From contig NZ_QVON01000001.1 of NCBI RefSeq assembly GCF_003426735.1, positions 434,001 through 498,000 on the forward strand: a stretch of DNA of 64,000 bases, in the 5' to 3' direction. Positions 20,241 to 29,989 of this stretch are shown here, one piece after another; the first letter of the stretch is position 1, and each line of letters begins with the position of its first letter. Position numbers and translations under genes: made by a program. This stretch comes from Arenibacter sp. P308M17 (GTDB lineage: Bacteria > Bacteroidota > Bacteroidia > Flavobacteriales > Flavobacteriaceae). The notes below the pieces were generated by a model. The model did no database searches. It was given only the letters and a program-made list of their open reading frames with translations, and was not told where the DNA came from.

Positions 20241-20358
20241 ATTATTAATATTTATGTATTATTGACAAGTTAATAATAATTCGAAACAAAATAGTGTTCA
20301 TTCAAAAAATTCAGGTTCGGAATTTGTTTAGCTAATCAACAATTAAACTTAAAAAGTA

Positions 20359-23300
20359 ATGAGAAAAAGAATTACAAAACTTCTGGCAGTGTGCATGCTA
20401 CCTTTGCTCTCTTGGGGTCAGGATTTTATTATTGAAGGGGAGGTTACCGATCAGGAAGGCATCCCGTTGCTTGGTGCAAGTATTGTAGAAAAGGGTACCA
20501 ACAATGGGGTTGTTTCAGATTTTGATGGGAATTTTAGTATAAAGACTTCTACGAAAGACGCTCAATTGGTTGTTTCGTTTATAGGATATATAACCAAAGA
20601 AGTCAAAGCATCTTCTGGTGTTTTACAAAAAATTGTGATGTTGGAGGATGCCAATACTCTTGATGAGGTAGTTGTCACGGCTCTAAATATTACCCGTGAA
20701 GAGAAATCGCTTGGCTACTCCATAGCCAAGGTTGAAGGCGAAGAAATTACAAAAACGGTTTCTGGAAATTGGCTGAACGGAATGTCGGGTAAAGTTGCAG
20801 GATTGACTTTTGATCAGGCGGGAACCGGTCCTAGCGGTTCTATTCGGGTTACTTTACGTGGAGACCAATCGTTGAACTATGGTAACAACGAAGCTCTTTT
20901 TGTGATTGACGGGGTGCCAGTGACTTCTGGAGCTACTGCTACCCGAAGCGTGAGTAACTATGCACAAGGTGATGCGCCGATCGATTATGGTAATGGGATG
21001 AGCGATCTCAATCCCGATGATATTGCTTCAGTATCTGTTTTGAAGGGGCCCGCCGCTGCGGCTTTGTATGGTTCTAGAGCAGCAAATGGCGCTATAGTGA
21101 TCACTACTAAATCTGGAAGAAAAAATAAAGGTTTGGGCATTTCGGTCAGTTCTTCCGTGACATTTGAACAGGCGGGATATTTCCCTGATTTTCAAACGGA
21201 ATATGGAAATGGATCGGACATGGGGGAAGGTGAATTTTCTTTGTGGGAACTTACTCCTGAAATGGCTCCGGATGGGGTAGGTGTACCAAGACGTTATTCG
21301 AGGTATACTTTTGGTGAAAAATTTGATTCCAATAAATTGCGTTACCTGTACGCCTCAAAAAACTGGGACACCGGCGAATTTAAGAAATTACCATTTGTTT
21401 ATCAAGATGATTGGTATACCGGATTATTCCAAACGGGACTTACGACCAGCAATACTGTTAGTCTTAGTGGAAATAATGGGAAGGGTACATCTACCCGTTT
21501 TTCGATGACCAATTTTAAGAATGATTGGATAATGCCGAATACAGGTTTTGATAGGAAAAATGTTTCCTTGACTTTCAATACGCCCGTAACGGAAAAAATT
21601 AAACTAAACGCGAAGGTTAATTATTATATGAAAGAAAGCGATAATATGCCTGGTGGAGGGTATAATGAGACTAACCCGATGTATGCTTTGGTTTGGGGAT
21701 TTAATGTAAATAGTATTGATGATTGGAGAGAGGAGTATTTTCAAGGTCGCTATAATTACGCCAACTGGTCTGCACAAGGAGAGAACGGCCAAGGATTGGT
21801 TTATCCTTCCACCAATGGATTTAACCCATATCGATCATTATATGAGGAACTAAACACTCAGGATAAGAATAGGGTCTTTGGAAATATTGGTTTGACCTTT
21901 GATCTGATGAAGGATCTTACCCTAAGCGTTGGATCTGGCTTGGATTGGTCAGATGAATTCCGCACACAACGAAGACCATTTTATACAGCGGATTATCAAA
22001 ATGGTTTCTATCGTGAGCAGACCGTTAGGGTAATCGAGAACAATAATGACATTATGTTGCGTTATGCCAATAATGATTTTGCCAACGGGCGCTTTGGCCT
22101 TTCTACCATGATAGGTGCCAACAACAGGATAAATGAGTATTATAACAGTAAGATAACATTGGGTCAGTTGGGAGAAGAAGGAGTTTATCATACCACCAAT
22201 CTCCCTACTGGGGTAATTCCTGATCCTTATAACTATAGAAGTAAAAAAATTGTCAATAGTTTGTATGGGTTGGCTTCGTTAAGTTGGGATGATACGTACT
22301 ATTTGGATATTACAGGTCGTAATGATTGGTCCAGTACCCTCTCTGAAGGGAATTGGTCATTTTTTTATCCGTCCGTGGCTGCCAGTATTTTAATGAATGA
22401 AATCTTTGATTTTCCATCCAATGTGCCCTGGGTAGATTTTACAAAAATGCGCTTATCATGGGCGAACGTGGGGAACGATACTTCGCCTTATTCGTTAGAT
22501 CAGTACTATGGGACGTCTTCCTATCCTGGAGGATATGTATTGCCCGGAACAATTCCAGATCCACTGATCAAGCCAGAGAATGTGGAGAGTTGGGAAGCCG
22601 GTTTGGAAGCTAAACTTTTCAAAAACCGCATTTCGTTCGATGTCACTGCCTATCATTCATCCACAACTAACCAGATCGTTTCGGTTGATGTGGATCAGAT
22701 TTCAGGTGCTACAGGGTTGAAAATCAATGCCGGAGAAATAACCAATGAAGGATTAGAGGTTTCTGCTGGTTTTGTGCCGGTAAGAAGTCAGGATTTTGAA
22801 TGGTCATTTGATCTTACCTGGTCTAAAAACAAGAACAAATTGGTTAGTTTGCAAGACGGTTGGGATCCGGAGGTACCCTTGGAAACCGATATGGGTACTA
22901 CCATAGGGGGAAGGGTATATGTTTATTCCTATGTAGGTCAGGAAATGCATGAATTATATGGCCGTGGATTTCAAAGAGCACCTGAAGGATCAACCTATAC
23001 TGATGAAAACGGGGCAGAAGTCGATGCTTCCGGAATGCATATTGTAAATGCCGATGGTTACCCTGTTCTGGATGAATCCCCAGATCGCAAACTTGGAAAT
23101 GTAAATCCCGATTGGCGAGGTGGAATGGTGCAACGTTTCAGGTATAAGAATTTTTCTTTAATGGCTTCATTTACAGGACAAATGGGAGGAAATACTTTTT
23201 CTGTAACCAATTTTGCCCTTTCATACCAGGGGAAACTTAAAAATTCTTTGGAAGGAAGATACGATGGCCTTGTACATGAAGGTGTAAATGTCATTAACAA

Positions 23301-23661
23301 TGACGACGGAACTGTAAGTTATCAAAAGAACAATACAGTGACCAAAAATATTCAAACGTACTATAATTCATATATATGGAATCGTAATAATGTGGAGATG
23401 AATACTTTTAGCAACTCATTTTTAAAATTGAGGGAATTACGCCTGAATTATAATTTGCCACAAGAGGTGTTACAGAAAACGGGCTTTTTGCACGACTTAA
23501 GTTTTGGAGTGTACGCCACCAATATATTTACCATTACGGATTTTCCACAATATGATCCGGAAACAGGAATGCTGAACGGATCCAATATATACAAGGGAAT
23601 AGAATCAATGTCCTTTCCAATGACAAGATCTTATGGCTTTGACGTTAAATTTTCATTCTAA
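20359..23661 (+). CDS. SusC-type TonB-dependent outer-membrane transporter
   Basis: This is a complete SusC of 1100 residues. It has a signal peptide (about 1-20, ending SWG-Q), a carboxypeptidase-regulatory-like domain at about 25-95 (DQEGIPLLGASIVEKGTNNG), and a plug with LRGDQSLNYGNNEALFVIDG and VSVLKGPAAAALYGSRAANG at about 170-250. A large beta-barrel follows and ends in an aromatic strand (FDVKFSF). SusC imports bulky substrates with energy from TonB. The downstream genes encode phosphodiester- and phosphomonoester-cleaving enzymes, so glycerophosphodiesters or a glycerol-phosphate polymer are the most likely cargo. The 247-base upstream region carries DeoR-type TTTC repeats. Confidence 0.96.
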   Translation: MRKRITKLLAVCMLPLLSWGQDFIIEGEVTDQEGIPLLGASIVEKGTNNGVVSDFDGNFSIKTSTKDAQLVVSFIGYITKEVKASSGVLQKIVMLEDANTLDEVVVTALNITREEKSLGYSIAKVEGEEITKTVSGNWLNGMSGKVAGLTFDQAGTGPSGSIRVTLRGDQSLNYGNNEALFVIDGVPVTSGATATRSVSNYAQGDAPIDYGNGMSDLNPDDIASVSVLKGPAAAALYGSRAANGAIVITTKSGRKNKGLGISVSSSVTFEQAGYFPDFQTEYGNGSDMGEGEFSLWELTPEMAPDGVGVPRRYSRYTFGEKFDSNKLRYLYASKNWDTGEFKKLPFVYQDDWYTGLFQTGLTTSNTVSLSGNNGKGTSTRFSMTNFKNDWIMPNTGFDRKNVSLTFNTPVTEKIKLNAKVNYYMKESDNMPGGGYNETNPMYALVWGFNVNSIDDWREEYFQGRYNYANWSAQGENGQGLVYPSTNGFNPYRSLYEELNTQDKNRVFGNIGLTFDLMKDLTLSVGSGLDWSDEFRTQRRPFYTADYQNGFYREQTVRVIENNNDIMLRYANNDFANGRFGLSTMIGANNRINEYYNSKITLGQLGEEGVYHTTNLPTGVIPDPYNYRSKKIVNSLYGLASLSWDDTYYLDITGRNDWSSTLSEGNWSFFYPSVAASILMNEIFDFPSNVPWVDFTKMRLSWANVGNDTSPYSLDQYYGTSSYPGGYVLPGTIPDPLIKPENVESWEAGLEAKLFKNRISFDVTAYHSSTTNQIVSVDVDQISGATGLKINAGEITNEGLEVSAGFVPVRSQDFEWSFDLTWSKNKNKLVSLQDGWDPEVPLETDMGTTIGGRVYVYSYVGQEMHELYGRGFQRAPEGSTYTDENGAEVDASGMHIVNADGYPVLDESPDRKLGNVNPDWRGGMVQRFRYKNFSLMASFTGQMGGNTFSVTNFALSYQGKLKNSLEGRYDGLVHEGVNVINNDDGTVSYQKNNTVTKNIQTYYNSYIWNRNNVEMNTFSNSFLKLRELRLNYNLPQEVLQKTGFLHDLSFGVYATNIFTITDFPQYDPETGMLNGSNIYKGIESMSFPMTRSYGFDVKFSF

Positions 23662-23672
23662 ATAATCAGGAT

Positions 23673-25241
23673 ATGAACAAAATAAAAATAATAACAATTG
23701 GATTGTTAACAGTAATTGGCCATGCTTGTACTGCAGATTTTGAAGAAATCAATACAAATCCAAATACAACTAATGTAGGTCAGATACAGGCTAGCGGTAT
23801 GTTTGAACCATTGTTATACAATGGGGCCAACTTCTGGCTAAATTATACTTGGTACTGGAATAATGAACTTATTCAATTTACGGCATTTACAGGCGGAACA
23901 ACTCGTCAGGAACATCGTTATTTTATAAGTGACAGCAATTGGCAAAGTGTTTGGAATGCTTACAGTAGATATGGCAATAATGTTTCCCATTTGTACGATT
24001 TAAGTGTTGAACAGGAAGATCGCTCATTGGAGGCAATTTCTCTAACCTTGAAGGTTCTTTATATGTCCAATCTTACGGATATGTTTGGAGATGTTCCGTA
24101 CTCTGAGGCTTTTACCGCCCGTAAGGCAAATGGAACTACCAAGCCAAAGTTCGAGTCCCAGAAGGAGGTGTATGAACAAATGTTTGCAGATCTGGCCACT
24201 GCCAATGCTATTTACGCTACTGAACCCATATTTATAAAACCGGCTCTTGATGGAATGTATTCCGGGTCCATGAAAAAATGGCAAAAATTTAATAACTCCT
24301 TATATCTTCGACTGCTCATGCGGGTAAGTGGACGTAATGAAATGAATGTGGGAGCAAAAATGACAGAGATAATCAACAATCCTTCTACCTATCCCATATT
24401 TACTTCAAATGCAGATAATGCCACAGTTGTATTTTCAGGGAACGACCCATATCGAAGTCAATTCGCGGATACAAACGAAGGTAGTTTTACCAGTTCGGGT
24501 AGAAAACTGACCGAGCAACTTATTAAGATGGCCGTCATTAAAGATGGCAATGGCCAAGAAACTTTTGTTGATCCCCGACTTCCTATTATTGGAAAGAAAA
24601 ATCCTAATTTGAGTGTCAATCCGGACAACGTATGGAAGGGAACGGTATCGGGCGTTCCGGAACAAGATCAAAGTGATGCGGATCGTGGGTCCTCTTGGTT
24701 AAATACAGCAGTTTTGGCTAGAGTAGATGCTCCAGGAAGTTTTATGGATTATGCAGAAGTTCAATTTATTTTGGCCGAGGCAGCATTGAGAGGTCTAATT
24801 TCAGGTGGGGAATCAGCCTCAAAGGAATATTATGAAAATGGGGTTACGGCTTCGGTTGAAAAATGGGCGGAATATGGCCAGTATAGTGAAACTCCTGTCA
24901 CTGTGGAAAATGCAGATATTACAGCCTTATTGAAATCCGATTTGGCATCTTGGGATAAGGCCTCTGATAAGAACGAGTTAATAGGTAACCAAAAATATCT
25001 AGCCTTGTTTTGGATCGGAATGGAAGCTTATCATGAATTTCGTAGAACAGGTTATCCCGAATTAACCATTGGGGCAGGTACTGTTTTTAACGATTATACC
25101 CTACCTACAAGGTTTGTTTATCCCACCACTACATTGGCAACAAATCCCGACAACGTTGAAGAAGCAATTGCAAGGATGGGGGGCAATACTATGAAAACTC
25201 CTGTTTGGTGGAGCCAACAGGCAATTCAAGGAGGAAATTAA
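23673..25241 (+). CDS. SusD/RagB-like nutrient-binding lipoprotein (SusD-like_2 type)
   Basis: This is the partner of the upstream SusC and starts 11 bases after its stop. The 522-residue product has a lipobox at Cys19 (GHA-C) and then the family start DFEEINTNPN. Conserved stretches are NLTDMFGDVPYSEAF (about residues 133-147), MKKWQKFNNSLYLRLLMRVSG (near 202-222), the helix AEVQFILAEAALRG, and QKYLALFWIGMEAYHEFRRTGYP near the C-terminus. These mark the SusD-like_2 branch, distinct from the RagB-type SusD at 2307-4061, so the two loci are not recent duplicates. It should bind the substrate at the cell surface. Confidence 0.93.
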   Translation: MNKIKIITIGLLTVIGHACTADFEEINTNPNTTNVGQIQASGMFEPLLYNGANFWLNYTWYWNNELIQFTAFTGGTTRQEHRYFISDSNWQSVWNAYSRYGNNVSHLYDLSVEQEDRSLEAISLTLKVLYMSNLTDMFGDVPYSEAFTARKANGTTKPKFESQKEVYEQMFADLATANAIYATEPIFIKPALDGMYSGSMKKWQKFNNSLYLRLLMRVSGRNEMNVGAKMTEIINNPSTYPIFTSNADNATVVFSGNDPYRSQFADTNEGSFTSSGRKLTEQLIKMAVIKDGNGQETFVDPRLPIIGKKNPNLSVNPDNVWKGTVSGVPEQDQSDADRGSSWLNTAVLARVDAPGSFMDYAEVQFILAEAALRGLISGGESASKEYYENGVTASVEKWAEYGQYSETPVTVENADITALLKSDLASWDKASDKNELIGNQKYLALFWIGMEAYHEFRRTGYPELTIGAGTVFNDYTLPTRFVYPTTTLATNPDNVEEAIARMGGNTMKTPVWWSQQAIQGGN

Positions 25242-25266
25242 TAATGATCAATATAGATTTAATAAG

Positions 25267-26496
25267 ATGAGAAATAATTTTTTTAGATTAAAACGAATGG
25301 GAAGGATATTGTTATTTATATTTTTCCTCTGCCCCCTGATTTTTATTTCCTGTAGTGATGATGAAAACGTGGTCAAAGAAGAACCATATTTTAGAATTGA
25401 AGAAAACCCTACCGGTCTTTCCGTAGATATCAATGGCGCTACGGAAAATTATGTTGTACGGTCCAATCGCCCGTGGCAAATTGTAGCCCAAAGTCAAGTA
25501 GATTGGATAAGGGCTTTTCCTGCAGAGGGGGAAGATGACGGTATTTTTGAATTTATAGTAGAGGGAAATGATACCTTTGAACCACGTAATGCCAATTTTG
25601 CATTTATTGTTGATGGAAATGAACAACCCGTTCTTTTCAGAGTGGACCAAGAGGCCAACGTCCCGTTTATAGTAATCGAAGATTCCGAAAGTGGCATTGG
25701 CGTGCCTTCCGCTCTAACAGATGTAACCATTAATGTTCAATCCAATGTAAATTGGAGCTATACCATAGTTGATGGTAGTTGGTTGACCGGTACGGATTTA
25801 TCGGAAAGTGTAATAAAATTGATTGCGGCTAAAAACACTGGAGAGGAACGTGTAGCCAAATTAACAGTTAGTTCGGCTCAGTACCCTAATTTGGATCAGG
25901 AAATTACTATTACCCAATCTCCGGGCAATGTTATTTTGGAGGAGGGTTTTGACTGGTTGAATTATGGTAGTACTATCTTTTATACCACAACAGGGGAAAC
26001 CAGAATGGATTCTTGGAGTACCGAAGAGATGGACAGGGGATGGAACAGTACGGAGAACGTTAGCTCAAGCAACCAAAAGGTGGTCTACGCTCGCACTGGG
26101 TTCCTTAAGTTGGGTAAAACTGGTTATGGAGGTGATTTGATTTCTCCGGCTTTATCGGCATTGGAAGAACCACAAAACCTAAGAGTTACTTTTAAGGCCG
26201 TACCCTATAAGACCAAGGGAGGTACGGAAGATGATAATATTCTTAACGTGAGCGTCGTTGGCCCAGGAACTACCAATATAGGGTCATTGACAATTGATAA
26301 TTGGCCCGATTACGATAGCGATCCGGAATGTATCGCTATATGGGAAGATGAATCTTCCAATTATGAGTTTATTATTACTGGGGCAACTGCAGAAACAAAA
26401 ATAAAGTTTCTGGGGGGCGATTATAATCTGGTAGGCGTTGGTAAAGGTAAAAACCGAATTTTTCTTGACGATATCAAGGTAAAAATAATCGAATAA
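25267..26496 (+). CDS. Surface lipoprotein with two BACON domains
   Basis: The product has 409 residues and a lipobox at Cys29 (FIS-C); an alternative ATG at 25297 gives a shorter, more usual signal. Two BACON domains (about residues 45-125 and 130-215) show the typical pattern of a W-x-[AI]-x-x-x-x-x-W strand and a terminal I-x-[VI]-x-Q (RVDQEAN, ITITQSPG). A C-terminal beta-sandwich at about 220-409, opening LEEGFDWLNYG, resembles domains found in Bacteroidota binding proteins. In SusCD loci, lipoproteins at this position often act as extra surface binding proteins. The direct role here is inferred from position. Confidence 0.8.
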   Translation: MRNNFFRLKRMGRILLFIFFLCPLIFISCSDDENVVKEEPYFRIEENPTGLSVDINGATENYVVRSNRPWQIVAQSQVDWIRAFPAEGEDDGIFEFIVEGNDTFEPRNANFAFIVDGNEQPVLFRVDQEANVPFIVIEDSESGIGVPSALTDVTINVQSNVNWSYTIVDGSWLTGTDLSESVIKLIAAKNTGEERVAKLTVSSAQYPNLDQEITITQSPGNVILEEGFDWLNYGSTIFYTTTGETRMDSWSTEEMDRGWNSTENVSSSNQKVVYARTGFLKLGKTGYGGDLISPALSALEEPQNLRVTFKAVPYKTKGGTEDDNILNVSVVGPGTTNIGSLTIDNWPDYDSDPECIAIWEDESSNYEFIITGATAETKIKFLGGDYNLVGVGKGKNRIFLDDIKVKIIE

Positions 26497-26557
26497 ATCA
26501 AAATTGTGTAACTAAAGTAGTTGCTTTTTAACGATCCTTACACTAAAGATATCTAAT

Positions 26558-27808
26558 ATGGGAACAAAGTTTTATATTGTTTGTTTTGCGGTATGCGTAT
26601 TATCTATAGGTTGTACGGAAGAAGATGTAGTGGCAGATGCCCCAACAGCCTCGGAAAAAGAAGCAACTACCCCGGTGCAAAATTTAGTTGCATCGGGAAT
26701 ATCGGTTAACCACAGCTACTCGGATAGTTATATAAGTAGCGGTTTTTCATTTTTAAGTCCAGATCAGCTCGATAAAAACAGACAGGCCATAGGTGGCAGT
26801 TCCTATACGGAAGTCTATGGCTTTAATGTCCCAGAAGCAAACAGGGCAAGAGGAATTCGCTGGAATAGTGGCGATGAAACAACGGCTTCTTGGAGACCTC
26901 AGGGAATAGCGGGATTTAAAAAAAACGGTATAAGGTATCTGCTGATTACTTGGTATGCGCGAAATGCTTCGGATTATAAGGGGTCACGTATTACCTTACT
27001 TGATATTAGTCCAAGTTCCAGTACATATCTTATGTACAGACATATACTTTTGGTGCATGATGTAATACCCTCAAGTGTTTCCGGATATACTCAATATGGA
27101 AGCTACGCCCCATTAAACTTACATGCTGGTGGCGTTGCCTATTTTAATGATAAAATCTACATTGCCAGTACCAACCTTGGTATGAGGGTGTTCGACCTTA
27201 ATAAAATAGTGGAAGTTTCAACAGGCTCATCCACTAGCACAAAATGCGGCCAAGATTCCGGTGGAAACCTATATGCATTTAATTACAGGTATATTCTGCC
27301 TCAGATGGAGTATTATGATATCAATGGCGGGGCCAATCCCTTTTCTACAATTCAACTAAATGAAGAGGGAAATGAATTTTGGACCGCTCAATATTCCCAT
27401 GGTAGTGCGAGTTCGTCAGTAGTTCCAAAAATTTATGGTTTTCCTATAGACTCGAATGGGACCGTTCTTAATTCGGGAATTGAATATTTTATTCCCAAAA
27501 ATTCCCTTTTTGCAGATGATCATGCCCATGGAATGCAGGGAATTTTTAGAAAGGGATCAAGAACATGGTTGTCCTGTACAGGTTCCCCATCGTCATCATA
27601 TGGTTCTACGGCACGATTGGCACGTTACACAGATGGGGCCTCCAATACAGTACGTTATAGATGGCCTTATGGAGCAGAATCATTATACTATGAAAAGCAA
27701 TATGATTATCTCTGGAGTTTAACGGAATACGAACCCAATAGTGGTGCTGCAAATGGTAGCCAGGTTAATCGCTGCATATTTGCGGTTCACTTTTCCAACT
27801 ATGAATAA
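26558..27808 (+). CDS. Lipoprotein of unknown function, probable beta-propeller
   Basis: I do not recognise the family. The product has 416 residues and a lipobox at Cys19 (SIG-C). The body is beta-rich with repeated strand pairs such as GIRYLLITWYA, KIYIASTNLGMRVFDL and TWLSCTGSP, consistent with a beta-propeller. Histidines and aspartates in DDHAHGMQGI near residue 325 and the segment NLHAGGVAYF near residue 190 are possible ligand or metal sites. It sits between the BACON lipoprotein and the calcineurin-like phosphoesterase, in the same orientation with short gaps, so it is probably part of the same transcript and handles the same substrate. Confidence 0.7.
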   Translation: MGTKFYIVCFAVCVLSIGCTEEDVVADAPTASEKEATTPVQNLVASGISVNHSYSDSYISSGFSFLSPDQLDKNRQAIGGSSYTEVYGFNVPEANRARGIRWNSGDETTASWRPQGIAGFKKNGIRYLLITWYARNASDYKGSRITLLDISPSSSTYLMYRHILLVHDVIPSSVSGYTQYGSYAPLNLHAGGVAYFNDKIYIASTNLGMRVFDLNKIVEVSTGSSTSTKCGQDSGGNLYAFNYRYILPQMEYYDINGGANPFSTIQLNEEGNEFWTAQYSHGSASSSVVPKIYGFPIDSNGTVLNSGIEYFIPKNSLFADDHAHGMQGIFRKGSRTWLSCTGSPSSSYGSTARLARYTDGASNTVRYRWPYGAESLYYEKQYDYLWSLTEYEPNSGAANGSQVNRCIFAVHFSNYE

Positions 27809-27865
27809 CCTTTTTAAGCAGGCGGTTTTCACGGAAATTAGCTCGCAAAATCAATAAAGATATAA

Positions 27866-29854
27866 ATGGAGAATACAAGAAGAAAGTTTATAAGAATGGG
27901 AGGCTTGACTACCATAGCCGGATTGAGCGGTATGGGAGTGGCATTTTCGAGTTGTAGTGAAGATGAAGGGAGCGGTCCTGTAGACGGAGACAACAATTTA
28001 AATATTACAGGGGTCTCCATTCCATCAAGCATGGACATAGTTGAAGAGGGCAATATTACCTTAATAGGGAAAGGATTCAAATTAGGGGATAAAATACAAT
28101 TGACCCCTTCCTTAGCTTCCCTTAAACCCTTTGCCAGTGAGGTTACTTCGGTTACGGATGGCACAGTGGTTTTTTCCGTACCTATCGGATTTGCAACAGG
28201 GAACTATAAGATTTCTGTAGTCAGGGGAACAGAAAGCTTGGTATTGGGCACTGTTTTACTTAATTTGATTGCTGACACCCATATTCCGGATATGGAAGGA
28301 ATGACGGTAAAGGGAATTGTATTTTCAGATGGGAAGGGTATCCCCGGTGTTGCGGTCTCGGATGGCCATGAAGTTGCGATTACCGATGAAGAAGGGATAT
28401 ATTACCTTCCTTCACTAAAAAAAACAGGCTTTGTATTTATTTCCATTCCCGGAAATTATGAAGTGGTAACTACAGGAAACGCCCCTCAATTTTTTAAGCG
28501 CTTAAGCAGTAGTGTCAGCACAGTGGAGCAAAAGGATTTTTCCCTGATCAAGGTAGACAACCAAAAACATGTGGTTATCCCAATGGCAGACTGGCATTTG
28601 GCCAATCGCAATAACGATATTGATCAGTATACGGGCAAAGTACTCCCCGACGTAAATGCAAGTATAGACAAATACGCAGCTGATGGGACCAAGGTGTATG
28701 TATTGACCCTAGGTGATATGACCTGGGATCTTTATTGGTACGACAATAATTTTGGATTGAACGAGTACCTACCTTATATGAACATGCTAAATTGCCCTGT
28801 CTTTAATCTGATAGGGAACCATGATTATGATCCCTACTATGCCAATGACTGGGAAGCTGAAAATAAGTATAGGGATGTTCTGGGGCCAACCTATTATTCT
28901 TTCAATCTGGGGGATATCCATTATGTGGTATTGGATGATGTTGAATATATAAATACGGGAGGTTCGCAAGGTACTGTGGGTAGTCGTAACTACAATTACA
29001 TCATTAACTCTGAACAGATGAAATGGTTGAAAAAGGATCTCTCGACCATTACCGATAAAAGTACTCCTATCGTGGTAGCTATGCACACGCCACTGTACAA
29101 AAAACCATCCTTGGATCAAAATGGCGATCAGGTCAGTGAAGTTTATTTAAGCAACGGGAACGATCTAATAGAAAGCCTTAAAGAATTTACTACAGTCCAT
29201 GTTTTAACGGGTCACACGCATGTAAATTATAGGGTAGAGGAAGAGGCCAATTTGATGGAGCACAATACAGCGGCCATTTGTGCCACATGGTGGTGGACGG
29301 GTAAAAATGGCTATGCCAATAATCATATCTGTAAAGATGGCAGCCCTGGAGGATATGGGATTTGGCAGATGAACGGAAGGGATATGCAATGGCGTTATAA
29401 AAGCATTGGGTACAGTGAAGAGTATCAATTCCGTACCTATGATTTAAATTCGGTACATATTACAGCTGCCAATTTTGCCCCGCAATCTACGGATTCTGAA
29501 TTAGCACCGTATGCGGGTCCATACGCCCTGCAGAATAGTAACAATGAGGTTTTAATAAATATTTGGTCCTATGAAAAGGATTGGACAATTGAGGTAACTG
29601 AAAATGGTGAAAATCTGGAAGTGGCACGAATAGTGGCAAAAGATCCATTGCATATTATTTCATATGATGCGCTGCGTTTAAATGCAGGGGCAACACCTAC
29701 AAGTTCGTTTGCAACCAATGAAACATCGCACCTATTCAAAGTAATGGCTTCGGCACCGGGTACGACGCTCGAAATCAAGGTAACGGACCGATTTGGAAAT
29801 GTTTATACTGAAAGCATGATACGTCCCAAAGCCTTTTCTTTAAATATGAGCTGA
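27866..29854 (+). CDS. Tat-type exported calcineurin-like phosphoesterase
   Basis: The 662-residue protein begins with a twin-arginine motif (TRRKFIRMGG) and a Cys at position 30, so it is likely a Tat-exported lipoprotein. An Ig-like segment is followed by a MetallophosN-type beta domain (about 145-230, VKGIVFSDGKGIPGVAVSDG), then the metallophosphoesterase core: DWH (about 244), GDMTWD (about 285), GNHDYD (about 315), MHTP (about 410) and GHTH (about 450). A MetallophosC-type domain follows to the end. All usual dimetal ligands are visible. It should hydrolyse a phosphodiester or phosphomonoester outside the cytoplasm. Its place before a glycerophosphodiester phosphodiesterase gene supports a first or last step in glycerol-phosphate release. 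Confidence 0.88.
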   Translation: MENTRRKFIRMGGLTTIAGLSGMGVAFSSCSEDEGSGPVDGDNNLNITGVSIPSSMDIVEEGNITLIGKGFKLGDKIQLTPSLASLKPFASEVTSVTDGTVVFSVPIGFATGNYKISVVRGTESLVLGTVLLNLIADTHIPDMEGMTVKGIVFSDGKGIPGVAVSDGHEVAITDEEGIYYLPSLKKTGFVFISIPGNYEVVTTGNAPQFFKRLSSSVSTVEQKDFSLIKVDNQKHVVIPMADWHLANRNNDIDQYTGKVLPDVNASIDKYAADGTKVYVLTLGDMTWDLYWYDNNFGLNEYLPYMNMLNCPVFNLIGNHDYDPYYANDWEAENKYRDVLGPTYYSFNLGDIHYVVLDDVEYINTGGSQGTVGSRNYNYIINSEQMKWLKKDLSTITDKSTPIVVAMHTPLYKKPSLDQNGDQVSEVYLSNGNDLIESLKEFTTVHVLTGHTHVNYRVEEEANLMEHNTAAICATWWWTGKNGYANNHICKDGSPGGYGIWQMNGRDMQWRYKSIGYSEEYQFRTYDLNSVHITAANFAPQSTDSELAPYAGPYALQNSNNEVLINIWSYEKDWTIEVTENGENLEVARIVAKDPLHIISYDALRLNAGATPTSSFATNETSHLFKVMASAPGTTLEIKVTDRFGNVYTESMIRPKAFSLNMS

Positions 29855-29989
29855 TTTCAGAAAATAAAATACCAACTATTTTTAAAAATAAAGGAAAAGG
29901 AGGGATGGGACTTAAAACTTTTCGCTTTTTCCATAAAGTAAATTACACTATTCGATTAATTTTATACTTAATGTTTAATAAATAAATTA

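Noticed and set aside
2-25241. Idea that the two SusCD pairs are recent duplicates
   Set aside because: The SusD proteins belong to different branches (RagB type with RRAELAFEGRR versus SusD-like_2 type), so they are not a recent duplication.
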